From Bacillota bacterium (GTDB lineage Bacteria; Bacillota_I; Bacilli_A; RF39; UBA660), in assembly GCA_015059155.1 (NCBI GenBank), contig SVAX01000010.1, forward strand, positions 1-38,900: a DNA stretch of 38,900 nt. Reading direction: 5' to 3'. The position numbers were made by a program, and so were the translations under genes. The notes beneath the pieces are model-generated. The model was not told the DNA's origin. It was given only the letters and a program-made list of their open reading frames with translations, and did no database searches. Below are positions 28,427 through 36,956 of the stretch, piece by piece (within the stretch, counting starts at the first letter, position 1; each line of letters opens with the position of its first letter).

Positions 28427-29875
28427 TTATTCCCTATAAGAAATATCATAATTACTTGGCCCTTTAATACATTTACCATCTATATCAAATCTAGATGAGT
28501 GACAAGGACAATCCCATGTTTTTTCTTCTTCATTAAATATTAAACTACATCCAAAATGTGGGCATTTATTATGTATGGTATGTTTAATACCATTTTCATC
28601 TTTGTATATAGCAAGATTTTTACCATTCTTATTTACAAATGTTATATTATCACTATACCAAGCTTTATTTTTATTAAGTTTAGGTCCAAGTAATGATTTT
28701 GTTTGACCTAATATTATAGAAGGTAATGCGATTAGATTAGACAAATTTATTCTATTTGGATTAAATGTTTCTACAAATTCATTTTCATTATTTAAAATCA
28801 TATCGCTTATTATTCTAGCAGCTAGTACTCCATTAGTCATTCCCCAAGTATTGTAACCTACTGCTATATACATATTATCCTTTAATCTGCCTATATAAGG
28901 CATATGATCAGGAGTCATTACATCTACATTAGAATAAGTCATTACTATATCATTATCTTTTAAATTAAATATTTCTTTTACGCGGGAAAAGTGGTGTTTA
29001 TCATTTTGTTTAATGCTTGTATTATGACTTTCTGATAAACTTATTTGATATGTATTTTTTCCATCTTGATAAAATCTACAAGAATAAGTAGGGCTATTAG
29101 AACTTATACAAGTAAACTCTCCATCTTTTTTTACTTTACTTATTACTATATAAGATTTTTCTATATGAGATCTTAAAGGTAAAAGGAATGGTAATATAAA
29201 ATATGGATAATGTGAAGCTAGTACTACTTTTTTAGCTTTTATATTATATTTTTTACTATGACAAATATAACAATCATCAACTTTTTCTATTTTTATTATT
29301 TTACTATTTTCATATATAGGCACATTTTTTTCTTTTAATATTTTATAAATACCATTTAAATATTTTATAGGATTAAATATGTATGTATCACTAACACAGT
29401 AAGATTTATATTGTGTTATTTTATTAGGTAATTCCTTTTCTTTTACTTCTATTTTATTTTTTCTTAAAAATTCTACTTCTTTTTCTAAAGGTTCTACTTC
29501 ACTTAATGTATTAGCAAATACATAAGAATCTACTCTTTTAAAATCACAATCAATATTATTAGTTTCTATTATTTCTTTTATATGATTTATAGCATATCTT
29601 TGTGATTTTAAATATTTAATAGCACTTTGTTCATCTCTAATATTTTTTATTTTTGTATATATTCTTTCTTGAAAATAATTTATTTTAGCAGTTGTATTTA
29701 AAGTTACCCCATGACCTATTAAATTCGCATCTACCACACATATATTTTTATCTTTTAGATAGTATGCAGTAGTCATACCAGTAATACCTGCTCCTATGAT
29801 TAATATATCAGTTTCAATATCTTTATTTAATTCTTGTATTTCTCTTTTTATTTCTTTTTTATTCCATATACTCAT
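28427..29875 (-). CDS. FAD-dependent oxidoreductase with C-terminal Rieske [2Fe-2S] domain
   Basis: 482 aa from ATG 29875 (MSIWNKK), with GGTGA five bases upstream; the track start is a TTG. Residues about 20-380: DadA/glycine-oxidase-type flavoprotein with DILIIGAGITGMTTAYYL (dinucleotide binding), CVVDANLIGHGVT and MPYIGRLKDNMYIAVGYNTWGMTNG. The last about 90 residues form a Rieske ferredoxin domain with CPHFGCSL and CPCHSSRFDIDGKC, the two Cys-His pairs. Such fusions oxidise amines or amino acids and pass electrons to the cluster; the substrate is unknown. It lies next to spore-coat genes. Confidence 0.9.
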   Translation of the reverse strand: MSIWNKKEIKREIQELNKDIETDILIIGAGITGMTTAYYLKDKNICVVDANLIGHGVTLNTTAKINYFQERIYTKIKNIRDEQSAIKYLKSQRYAINHIKEIIETNNIDCDFKRVDSYVFANTLSEVEPLEKEVEFLRKNKIEVKEKELPNKITQYKSYCVSDTYIFNPIKYLNGIYKILKEKNVPIYENSKIIKIEKVDDCYICHSKKYNIKAKKVVLASHYPYFILPFLLPLRSHIEKSYIVISKVKKDGEFTCISSNSPTYSCRFYQDGKNTYQISLSESHNTSIKQNDKHHFSRVKEIFNLKDNDIVMTYSNVDVMTPDHMPYIGRLKDNMYIAVGYNTWGMTNGVLAARIISDMILNNENEFVETFNPNRINLSNLIALPSIILGQTKSLLGPKLNKNKAWYSDNITFVNKNGKNLAIYKDENGIKHTIHNKCPHFGCSLIFNEEEKTWDCPCHSSRFDIDGKCIKGPSNYDISYRE

Positions 29876-29919
29876 ATTATTCACCAATATTAGTATTTAT
29901 TTTATTTAAAATTATATAC

Positions 29920-29952
29920 AAAAAAGATTTAAATACTTAAGCATTTAAATCC
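29920..29952 (-). terminator. Terminator of the coat gene pair
   Basis: GATTTAAAT, loop, ATTTAAATC and a T run on the minus strand, overlapping the last codons of the CotF-like gene. Confidence 0.85.
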
Positions 29953-30251
29953 ATAAATTCTTGATTTAGTGTCTGATATTTAGCATCAAGTTTTTGTTGT
30001 TCTACTTTTTCTATTGTATACCAGCCTTTTTTAAACATTAATTCATATACTTCTCTTTGTAAGTTTGTATACTCATCAAACATAATTTTATATTCATTAT
30101 ATAAATTTTCATTACTTACTTCTGTTAAAACTACTGAATAATTCTTTACCATTTCTTTTAAGCAACTTAAAAGAGAGTTCATATAATCTTTATCGTTAAT
30201 GCTTGTTCCTTTTGGTACTTCTGTTTTTGGATTACTAATGTTATTATTCAT
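29937..30251 (-). CDS. CotF-family spore coat protein
   Basis: 104 aa from ATG 30251 (MNNNISNPKTEVPKG), with GGAGG five bases before. The coat F domain is recognisable: INDKDYMNSLLSCLKEMVKNYSVVLTEVSNENL and LQREVYELMFKKGWYTIE. CotF-like proteins sit in the spore coat and are made in the mother cell. The ATG lies inside the last codons of the upstream small gene (8-nt overlap), and the ribosome-binding site is coding sequence of that gene, so the two are translationally coupled. Confidence 0.85.
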   Translation of the reverse strand: MNNNISNPKTEVPKGTSINDKDYMNSLLSCLKEMVKNYSVVLTEVSNENLYNEYKIMFDEYTNLQREVYELMFKKGWYTIEKVEQQKLDAKYQTLNQEFMDLNA

Positions 30252-30471
30252 TGTTACCTCCATTATTTATAATATTTAAAACTTTAGTCATATTACTATG
30301 AAATACATTTGAAGCTTTTTGTAGCATCAGACTAAGTTCTTCGTCACTAACTGAATTAGCTGCATTTAAACTTGTTTTATAAGCTCCATAATTCCAATTA
30401 AACATATCGCTTAAATAATCTAAATCTTTACTACTTATAATATTAGGTACTCTACTATATGTTTCTTGCAT
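30244..30471 (-). CDS. Small protein coupled to CotF, probable coat component
   Basis: 75 aa from ATG 30471 (MQETYSRVPNIISSKDL); GGGAGGAG lies just upstream and the track start reads through it. Helical and soluble: DYLSDMFNWNYGAYKTSLNAANSVSDEELSLMLQKASNVFHSNM. Gut and soil Bacillota often have a short helical gene ahead of cotF; I assign the coat role from this context only. Confidence 0.65.
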   Translation of the reverse strand: MQETYSRVPNIISSKDLDYLSDMFNWNYGAYKTSLNAANSVSDEELSLMLQKASNVFHSNMTKVLNIINNGGNNE

Positions 30472-30507
30472 AATTTTCTCCTCCCTTTTTATATTGAACA
30501 AAAAGAA

Positions 30508-30530
30508 AAAAAGTTATACAACTTTTTATC
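30508..30530 (-). terminator. Terminator of the SDR gene
   Basis: AAAAGTT, loop, AACTTTT plus T run on the minus strand. Confidence 0.75.
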
Positions 30531-31470
30531 CTTTATAAAGACCACCATTTATATGCATAGTCTGTCCTGTTACATATGAGGAGTCGTTACTTGCAAGATA
30601 TACAAATAAAGGTGCGATTTCATAAGTTTGGCCTGCTCTTTTCATAGGAGCATCTGCACCAAGTGTTGGAATTTTTTCAGCTTCCCAACAAGCAGGTTGA
30701 AGAGCTGTCCAAAAGTATCCAGGTGCAACTGCGTTTACTCTTATATTTTTATCTGCTAAATTAGTTGAAAGAGCTCTTGTAAATCCAATTATTGCACCTT
30801 TACTAGTTACATAGTCAATTAATTCTGGTTCACCGTAGAAAGTTGTAACTGAACTTACATTAATTATAGATGCTCCAGGGCACATATATTTTAATGCTCT
30901 TTTAGTCAAATAGAATATAGAATAAATATTTATTTTCATAGTGACATCAAACTGTTCGTCACTGATATCTAGTAGACTCTTTGTTTGAAATTGTACACCA
31001 GCATTATTAACAAGTATATCTATTTTTCCAAAACATTTTATTGTTTCTTCCACTACATAATCGCAAAAATTAGGATCTTTTATATCTCCTGCTAAAAGAA
31101 GACATGTTCCGCCTAATCTTTCAATGTATTCTTTTGTTTCATTAGCATCTATATGTTCATTATAATAAGGTAAAACCACTTTGGCACCTTCTTTTACATA
31201 CGCTATTGCTACCGCTCTACCAATTCCTGAATCTCCACCTGTTATGATTGCAACTTTATCTTTTAATTTTCCTGATCCTACATAATTAGGATTATCAAAT
31301 ATAGGTCTAGGATTCATTAAATATTCCATACCAGGTTGTTCACATTGACATTGAGGCGGAAATTGCACTTTAAACTCAGTACACTTTAATCCATTACCAC
31401 ACTCATCTACATACTTTAATCCATAATCATCTTTACCATTATTATTTGAATAATAAAACTTATAATCCAT
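30526..31470 (-). CDS. Short-chain dehydrogenase with Cys-rich N-terminal extension
   Basis: 314 aa from ATG 31470 (MDYKFYYSNNN), placed by GGGAGTG. Residues about 60-314 form a classical SDR: IITGGDSGIGRAVAIAY, ILVNNAG, INVSSV, YVTSK (catalytic Tyr-Lys) and NAVAPGYFWTAL. The closest relatives are the general-stress SDRs of Bacillus (YhdF/YhxC type), which share an N-terminal tail with PGxExxMxPxP. Here the tail also holds CGNGLKC and QCQCEQPG. Likely NAD(P)-dependent, substrate unknown. It is in a run of sporulation or stress genes. Confidence 0.85.
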   Translation of the reverse strand: MDYKFYYSNNNGKDDYGLKYVDECGNGLKCTEFKVQFPPQCQCEQPGMEYLMNPRPIFDNPNYVGSGKLKDKVAIITGGDSGIGRAVAIAYVKEGAKVVLPYYNEHIDANETKEYIERLGGTCLLLAGDIKDPNFCDYVVEETIKCFGKIDILVNNAGVQFQTKSLLDISDEQFDVTMKINIYSIFYLTKRALKYMCPGASIINVSSVTTFYGEPELIDYVTSKGAIIGFTRALSTNLADKNIRVNAVAPGYFWTALQPACWEAEKIPTLGADAPMKRAGQTYEIAPLFVYLASNDSSYVTGQTMHINGGLYKG

Positions 31471-31500
31471 AAAATCACTCCCATACAAGTATATTCAAAT

Positions 31501-31528
31501 AAAAAAATAATAAGCTTAGCTTATTATA
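31501..31528 (-). terminator. Terminator of the ferritin-like gene
   Basis: ATAATAAG, loop, CTTATTAT then T run on the minus strand; overlaps the end of the gene. Confidence 0.8.
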
Positions 31529-31961
31529 AAAATGATTTTAATTTTTCTACTGCAGTTTCTTGTACTTCCACATATTTTTCTACTAATTTATTTACTTCTT
31601 CATTGGTATCCTTATGATTCAATAATCTTCTTCCTTCGATGATACCCATATTAGTTCCTTGAAGTAAGAGTTCTGCAATTTTAGATGTACTAGAATCCAT
31701 AAATGTTTTCATTTCTATTCCATACCAAGTCATAATTTTATTCATAGCATTTGTTTTATGTGGTTCTTCATCACTATATTCAGGATAAATCTTATTTATT
31801 GCTTCTGATATTTCCTTATATTCTCTATATTGTCTGTTTAATTCTTGCTTTAAGGCTTCATCTTCTACTTTATCCATTATAAAGTGAATAGCATCTCTTC
31901 CCATACATGCTCCCTTACTTAATTCATCTAATACATTTACTTCATTTTCATTTTTACTCAT
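31524..31961 (-). CDS. Four-helix ferritin-like protein, unknown
   Basis: 145 aa from ATG 31961 (MSKNENEVNVLDELSKGAC), with GGAGGG upstream; the track start is not supported. Entirely helical, beginning LDELSKGACMGRDAIHFIMDKVEDEALKQELNRQYREYKEISEAI, like the DUF2383/PA2169-type ferritin-like bundles made by spore formers. The classic metal-binding ExxH pairs are not obvious, so it may be structural. It has its own terminator. Context suggests a stress or spore role. Confidence 0.65.
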   Translation of the reverse strand: MSKNENEVNVLDELSKGACMGRDAIHFIMDKVEDEALKQELNRQYREYKEISEAINKIYPEYSDEEPHKTNAMNKIMTWYGIEMKTFMDSSTSKIAELLLQGTNMGIIEGRRLLNHKDTNEEVNKLVEKYVEVQETAVEKLKSFL

Positions 31962-32006
31962 GTTATCCCTCCAATAATATATTGATTTAATAATAGATTT
32001 TTTATA

Positions 32007-32035
32007 CAAAAAAGAATAGAAAATTTCTATTCTTT
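32007..32035 (-). terminator. Terminator of the ATPase operon
   Basis: AAAGAATAG, loop AAATTTT, CTATTCTTTTTT on the minus strand; overlaps the stop of the YjdF-like gene. Confidence 0.85.
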
Positions 32036-32821
32036 AGCTTTTTTTGTTAAAAATTTACCTGCTATATTATATTTATCTTTGTTCATAATATATAAATAGC
32101 CAAACACACTAAATATTAAAGCACCTACAAAATTAACTATTAAATCTTTCATAGTGTCATTTAGCCCAATATCTAAATAGCCATCTAATTTAATTAATTC
32201 TTCATTATTCTTATCATACAAAACTGTTTTATCTATATCTTTTATATTTATAACATTATTATCAAATTCAGGATCTAAAACAACTGTATTTATATTATAA
32301 ATATATTCATCTTTTTGCATATCCAAATTAAATAAATTATCCATTCCATATTCAAAGAACTCCCAAAATATTCCTATAGTCATAGAAAAACAGAATGCAA
32401 AAATTGAAACAAACAATGGAGATAATTTAAATGATTCAATATTTTCATTTAATAAATAAATAAGAGAAAAGCCTATACTAGCACATAAAAATCCGTTTAT
32501 TGTATGAAGTATATTATCAAAATTAGCAAATATTCCATAAAAATTATTAATTTCACCTAATATTTCTGCAGAAAATATAAACAACAATATAATTATTTCC
32601 AAAACACTTGGAAAATCTATTTTAAATGTTCTTTCTACAAACGCTGGCAACAAGAACAAAATTAACGACAAAATACATAATAATGCATTTTGATAATTTC
32701 CATTTATAAGTTCCCTTACCAAACAAAGAATAACTAATACTCTGAGTGTTAAATAAACAAAGAAAGTTTTTTTATCTGCTTTATTTACTGCTTTCTTTAA
32801 TCGTTTTAATATTTTTTTCAT
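32027..32821 (-). CDS. YjdF/DUF2238-like membrane protein
   Basis: 264 aa. Five or six membrane segments, with FDNILHTINGFLCASIGFSLIYLL and IGIFWEFFEYGMDNLF, the Asp/His and Trp-Glu-Glu pattern of the YjdF/DUF2238 family (function not established). A soluble loop of about 60 residues precedes the last helix (DLIVNFVGALIFSVFGYLY). Its start lies inside the end of the ATPase gene (41-nt overlap in another frame), with GGAGAGG as ribosome site, so it is co-expressed with the transporter and probably under the same metal control. Confidence 0.75.
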   Translation of the reverse strand: MKKILKRLKKAVNKADKKTFFVYLTLRVLVILCLVRELINGNYQNALLCILSLILFLLPAFVERTFKIDFPSVLEIIILLFIFSAEILGEINNFYGIFANFDNILHTINGFLCASIGFSLIYLLNENIESFKLSPLFVSIFAFCFSMTIGIFWEFFEYGMDNLFNLDMQKDEYIYNINTVVLDPEFDNNVINIKDIDKTVLYDKNNEELIKLDGYLDIGLNDTMKDLIVNFVGALIFSVFGYLYIMNKDKYNIAGKFLTKKAKE

Positions 32822-35447
32822 TTACCTCTCCACTTTTATTTTTATATTTTATTTTTTTATAAATCTCTAACACTAGTAAAACTATAAGTGATAATGGGAA
32901 TAAAAGTACTAAATCTATTAAAGGTACTGAAACGGTGTTTAAAAATTTAGATAAGAATGGTACCTCCATTACTATAATTTGTAAAAGTATAGAGAAAAAC
33001 ACACCCGCAACAATTAATTTGTTTGTTCTTAATGGCACACTAAATGCAGATTTTTTCTCACTTCTACAATTAAATACATGAACATTTTGAATAAATACCA
33101 TAAGCGCCATAATATAACCACGAGACATTCTAATATGACTAGTATTTTTAATTAAACAGAACCAAACAACAAACACAATTATTCCGATAGTTAATCCTGA
33201 AACAATTATTTCGTGAAATAAGTTTTTATCGAATAATGGTTCTTTAGGATTTCTTGGTTTTTCTTTCATTATTCCTTTTTCTGCATTTTCAAAAGATAAA
33301 GCAAAATCTTGAATACCATCTGTTACTACATTAAGCCATAAAAGTTGTATAGCAACTAACGGCATAGGTAAATTAAATACTATTGATAAACAAAAGAATA
33401 ATACTTCAGCAAGTCCACAAGATATTAAGAAAAGAATAATTTTTCGAATGTTAGCATAGGCAATTCTTCCTTCTTTAACCCCTGCGACTATTGATTTAAA
33501 GTTATCATCAATCACTATCATGTTTGCAGTTTCACGTGCTATATCAGTGCCACTACCCATAGCAATTCCAATATTAGCTGCTTTAAGTGCTGGAGCATCA
33601 TTTACTCCATCTCCTGTAACAGCTACAAACTCACCTTGTCGTTTTAATGATTCTACTATTTCTAATTTTTGTAAAGGTGTTACCCTTGTAAATATACATT
33701 TTGATTTTACAAACTTATCAAATTCAGTTTCATCTTTGAATAAATATTCATCAACTTCTTTACCTGTTGTAACATCTGAATAATTGTCTGTTAATTTTAA
33801 TTCTTTAGCTATTGAGAATGCAGTTAAAGGATGATCTCCTGTAATCATTAATACTTTTATTCCAGCTGTCCTACATTCATCTATAGAAGCAACTACTTCT
33901 TTTCTAATTGGATCAATAAATCCAACCATTCCCATAAACGTTAAATCTTTTATATCGTGTTCACAATAATTATTCTTTCTTTTTACTTTACCATTAGCAA
34001 TAGCAATTACTCTATAACCATCGCTAGCTAATTTCTCATTTTGTACCTCTAATAAATTAGAATTTATTTTTTCATCTACTAAATTAATACTACTACAAAA
34101 TTCTTTTACTTTTTCTAAAGAACCTTTAACAGTACAATAAACTTCATTATCCATTTCATAGAATACTGCTGAATATTTGTTTTCTGACTCATAAGGTATT
34201 AATTCTAATGTTTTTATTTTATGAGTATTAACACCTAGCTTCTCACCTAATATTAAAAATGCAATATCGATAGAATCTCCTACTCTTTTATTATTATCAA
34301 TACTTGCTTCATTATTAAGCACCCCATATAATCCAATTTCTTTAGCATATTCTAAATTTTTACCTTTTACTTCACCGACAGTGTTGTAACCTACACCAGT
34401 TATTTCATATTCTTGATTATTAGGAAGTAATATTTTTTTAGCAGTTTGCTCATTTACTGTAAGTGTTCCTGTTTTATCACTAGCAATTACTGTACAACTG
34501 CCAAGTGATTCTACAGATTTTAATTTTCTTACAATTACATTTTTCTTAGCCATTTTATTAGAAGCTATTGTAAGGGCCATAGTAAGAGCAAGAGGTAATC
34601 CTTCTGGCATTGCTGATACAGCAAGAGCTACTACCGATATAAATATGGCATTTGGCTCTTCTCCTTTATATATTAATAAAATTGTAATTATTAAAGCAAT
34701 TACTAATATCAATGAACTAATTTGTTTTGAAAACTTTTCTACTCTTATTGTTAGGGGAGATTTTTCTTCTTTAGTATTATTAATACTATCAGCAATCTTT
34801 CCTATTTCTGTATATAAACCAATAGCAACTACTATTGCTTTGGTCCTACCTTTTACTACATTCGTACCAGCAAATAGCATATTTTCTTGATCTGTTATTT
34901 GGGCATTTTCAGTATTTATAATCTTACTATGCTTATTTACTTGTATACTTTCTCCAGTAAGAATTGATTCATCAACCATAAGATTATGAGCTTCTACTAT
35001 TCTCATATCTGCTGATATTTTATCACCAGATTCAAGTATTACATAATCTCCTATTGTTAAATCTTCAGAATCTATTTGGACAACTTCACCATCTCTTATT
35101 ACTTTAGTTTTAACTGTAACTAGTTTTTCTAAAGCTTCAGCAGTATTATTTGCTTTATTTTCTTGATATGTCCCCATAATTAAATCTATTAATACTATAA
35201 ATATAATAGCACAAGCATCCATAATTTCATTAGCGATAAAAGAAACTATTATAGCTACTATAAGCAATAATACTATAGGATCTTTAAGTTCATTAAAAAA
35301 TATTTTAAAAACACTATCTTTTTTCTTTTTTGGCAAAGTGTTTTTACCATATTTGTCTAATCTCTTTTTCGCTTCTTTATCAGTTAAGCCATCTATACTT
35401 GTTTCTAATTCGTGTTCTATATCTTCTATTTTTTTATTATAAAACAT
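32781..35447 (-). CDS. P-type Ca2+/Mn2+-transporting ATPase (P2 type)
   Basis: 888 aa. Cation N-terminal domain (EHELETSIDGLTDKEAKKRLDKYG), actuator LTGES, M4 MPEGLPLALTMALTIASNKM, phosphorylation site SDKTGTLTVNEQT, nucleotide region GDHPLTA, hinge VTGDGVNDAPALKAANIGIAMG, and M6 NVVTDGIQDFALSFE. The PEGL glutamate and NxxTD motif are those of Ca-ATPases, which in bacteria often move Mn2+ as well. A yybP-ykoY-type Mn riboswitch sits in the leader, so Mn2+ export is the best guess (inference). GGGTGG precedes ATG 35447. Confidence 0.93.
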   Translation of the reverse strand: MFYNKKIEDIEHELETSIDGLTDKEAKKRLDKYGKNTLPKKKKDSVFKIFFNELKDPIVLLLIVAIIVSFIANEIMDACAIIFIVLIDLIMGTYQENKANNTAEALEKLVTVKTKVIRDGEVVQIDSEDLTIGDYVILESGDKISADMRIVEAHNLMVDESILTGESIQVNKHSKIINTENAQITDQENMLFAGTNVVKGRTKAIVVAIGLYTEIGKIADSINNTKEEKSPLTIRVEKFSKQISSLILVIALIITILLIYKGEEPNAIFISVVALAVSAMPEGLPLALTMALTIASNKMAKKNVIVRKLKSVESLGSCTVIASDKTGTLTVNEQTAKKILLPNNQEYEITGVGYNTVGEVKGKNLEYAKEIGLYGVLNNEASIDNNKRVGDSIDIAFLILGEKLGVNTHKIKTLELIPYESENKYSAVFYEMDNEVYCTVKGSLEKVKEFCSSINLVDEKINSNLLEVQNEKLASDGYRVIAIANGKVKRKNNYCEHDIKDLTFMGMVGFIDPIRKEVVASIDECRTAGIKVLMITGDHPLTAFSIAKELKLTDNYSDVTTGKEVDEYLFKDETEFDKFVKSKCIFTRVTPLQKLEIVESLKRQGEFVAVTGDGVNDAPALKAANIGIAMGSGTDIARETANMIVIDDNFKSIVAGVKEGRIAYANIRKIILFLISCGLAEVLFFCLSIVFNLPMPLVAIQLLWLNVVTDGIQDFALSFENAEKGIMKEKPRNPKEPLFDKNLFHEIIVSGLTIGIIVFVVWFCLIKNTSHIRMSRGYIMALMVFIQNVHVFNCRSEKKSAFSVPLRTNKLIVAGVFFSILLQIIVMEVPFLSKFLNTVSVPLIDLVLLFPLSLIVLLVLEIYKKIKYKNKSGEVNEKNIKTIKESSK

Positions 35448-35470
35448 TTATACCACCCTTCCTAAAATAA

Positions 35471-35503
35471 AAAGACTCTCTACTATAGTAGATAAGTCTC
35501 GTT
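35471..35503 (-). terminator. Intrinsic terminator of the riboswitch (expression platform)
   Basis: AGACTTATCTAC TATA GTAGAGAGTCT followed by TTTTT on the minus strand. Its 5' arm contains CTTATCT, the 3' strand of aptamer stem P1, so ligand-bound aptamer and terminator exclude each other: an ON switch. Confidence 0.8.
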
Positions 35504-35580
35504 AATTAAAATAAAGCCAGATAAAATATCGAGTATGTTGACCTTATTACATGGGTATGCTAACTACTCCCTCATCTATT
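35488..35580 (-). promoter_or_regulatory. yybP-ykoY family Mn2+ riboswitch aptamer
   Basis: Minus strand: P1 strand AGATGAG, GGGAGTAG, then GGTCAACATACTCG, TCTGGC, and ACGAGACTTATCT closing P1. GGGAGTAG, TCAACA-TACTCG and CGAGACTT are the conserved blocks of this family. It starts at the predicted transcription start and precedes the P-type ATPase gene, a classic target. Confidence 0.85.
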
Positions 35581-35583
35581 ATA

Positions 35584-35612
35584 ATTATAACATACCTATT
35601 ATTTTTGGACAA
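35584..35612 (-). promoter_or_regulatory. Sigma-A promoter of the riboswitch-ATPase operon
   Basis: On the minus strand TTGTCC, 17 bp, TATAAT preceded by TGT. The expected start, about 35577, is the first base of P1. Confidence 0.8.
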
Positions 35613-35641
35613 GTATTAAAATCCAAATAGAACTTACAAAT

Positions 35642-36073
35642 TTATCTTATTTTTTTATTTTCACTTTCATACTCTGAATCAACATAATCATCATATAAAG
35701 ATAAAGGTTCTGTCCCAAATCCAAATCCATCATCTTCAAATGTTCCTGTATTCCATTTATTATGATTATGTCCACCATAAAATTTATCAGTTTTAAATCC
35801 AATTCTATTCATTTCTATATAAAGATTTTCATCAAAATCTGCACTATCGGCATCACATTTTTTAATTAACTCCGAAATTAAAACAGCTATTTCTGATTCA
35901 TTGCTTTTTGAAAGTTCTGGTGGCATTTTGATTAATCCACACATAAATAACTTTAACAATAAATATTCAGCTTCTTTAGATAATACTCCTAAAGAATCAC
36001 CTAATAATAAAATATTTTTATCAAGTAAACCATACTTTCCTAATAAATCTTTTACTATAATTTCTTTTTTCAT
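35642..36073 (-). CDS. Hypothetical acidic protein
   Basis: 143 aa, not recognised. N-terminal helices (IIVKDLLGKYGLLDKNILLLGDSLGVLSKEAEYLLLKLFMCGLIKMPPEL), then an acidic, Gly/Asn/His-rich tail with FYGGHNHNKWNTGTFEDDGFGFGTEPLSLYDDYVDSEYESE. No signal peptide or membrane segment. A good GGAGG ribosome site precedes the ATG. It lies 50 bp downstream of tRNA-Gln with no clear terminator between them, so it may be co-transcribed with the tRNA. Confidence 0.65.
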   Translation of the reverse strand: MKKEIIVKDLLGKYGLLDKNILLLGDSLGVLSKEAEYLLLKLFMCGLIKMPPELSKSNESEIAVLISELIKKCDADSADFDENLYIEMNRIGFKTDKFYGGHNHNKWNTGTFEDDGFGFGTEPLSLYDDYVDSEYESENKKIR

Positions 36074-36124
36074 TTTTTACCTCCAAATACATTCAATAAC
36101 AATATATATTTTTTTAATATATAT

Positions 36125-36199
36125 TGGTTGCCCCAGAAAGATTCGAACTTTCGCATAATGGAGTCAGAGTCCACTGCCTTACCGCTTGGCCATGGGGCA
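36125..36199 (-). tRNA. tRNA-Gln (CTG)
   Basis: 75 nt with encoded CCA. Acceptor TGCCCCA pairs with TGGGGCA; D-arm GCCAAGCGGTAAGGC is typical of Gln; anticodon loop CTCTGAC gives CTG. T loop TTCGAAT. Confidence 0.9.
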
Positions 36200-36273
36200 A
36201 TTTGAATAATCATATTATACTATATATAAATTAAATATTCAAATTATTCATAAATTTTTAATATTAAAAATAT

Positions 36274-36771
36274 TTATCTATTTTGTTCTAAATATTTACA
36301 AACTTTAACAAAACAAGAAATCTGGTCTTCATTTAATTCATTAATATCAACCATATGTTTTAATTCATCAATAGAAAACCATCTAACTTCAGATAATTCT
36401 TCTTCTTGTATGCTTATATCATTTAAATCAATATCTTTATTTATAAAATACATTTTATAGCAATCCTTACCATCACATCCTGAATCATACTCAATAAAAT
36501 TTTCATTAGAAAAATCTAACCCTAATTCTTCTCTTACTTCAGAAATTATTCCTTCTAATGGTGTTTCTCCTGATTTTGGATGACCACCTGTTACTCCCCA
36601 ATCTCCACCTTTTGATTTTACTCTTTTTTGCATTAAAAACTTTCCTTCAGAATTTCTTATTACAACCATAACTACCATTGGATAATAACCTTCTGGAATC
36701 ATATCTCCTTTTCGATAAGTTTTATCAGTTTTTTGACTATTAAAATCATACAAATCTCTCAATTCAGCCAT
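36274..36771 (-). CDS. NUDIX hydrolase
   Basis: 165 aa from ATG 36771 (MAELRDLYDFNSQKTDKTY), with AGGTAATAG upstream; the track start is 14 codons earlier without support. NUDIX box GHPKSGETPLEGIISEVREELGL with the REvREEL catalytic helix, preceded by VVMVVIRNSEGKFLMQKRVKSKGGDWGVTG. A diphosphate hydrolase of unknown substrate; the subgroup with this N-terminus is common in gut Bacillota. The neighbouring NADAR gene suggests a local nucleotide clean-up theme (weak inference). Confidence 0.85.
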   Translation of the reverse strand: MAELRDLYDFNSQKTDKTYRKGDMIPEGYYPMVVMVVIRNSEGKFLMQKRVKSKGGDWGVTGGHPKSGETPLEGIISEVREELGLDFSNENFIEYDSGCDGKDCYKMYFINKDIDLNDISIQEEELSEVRWFSIDELKHMVDINELNEDQISCFVKVCKYLEQNR

Positions 36772-36883
36772 ACTATTACCTACTTTCAAAATGATTATAT
36801 CATATTTATTCAATTATTTGAAAATTTTTATTAAATTAATAATATATAAATTTAATACTTCATACACAAATATAGTATTGTTA

Positions 36884-36914
36884 TAAAAAAACAATTAGAA
36901 TTCTAACTGTTTTT
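36884..36914 (-). terminator. Terminator of the NADAR gene
   Basis: AACAGTTAGAA and TTCTAATTGTT with T run on the minus strand. Confidence 0.8.
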
Positions 36915-36956
36915 GATTTTATAAAATTACTATAAAGTAAAAGAAATATTAATTTT

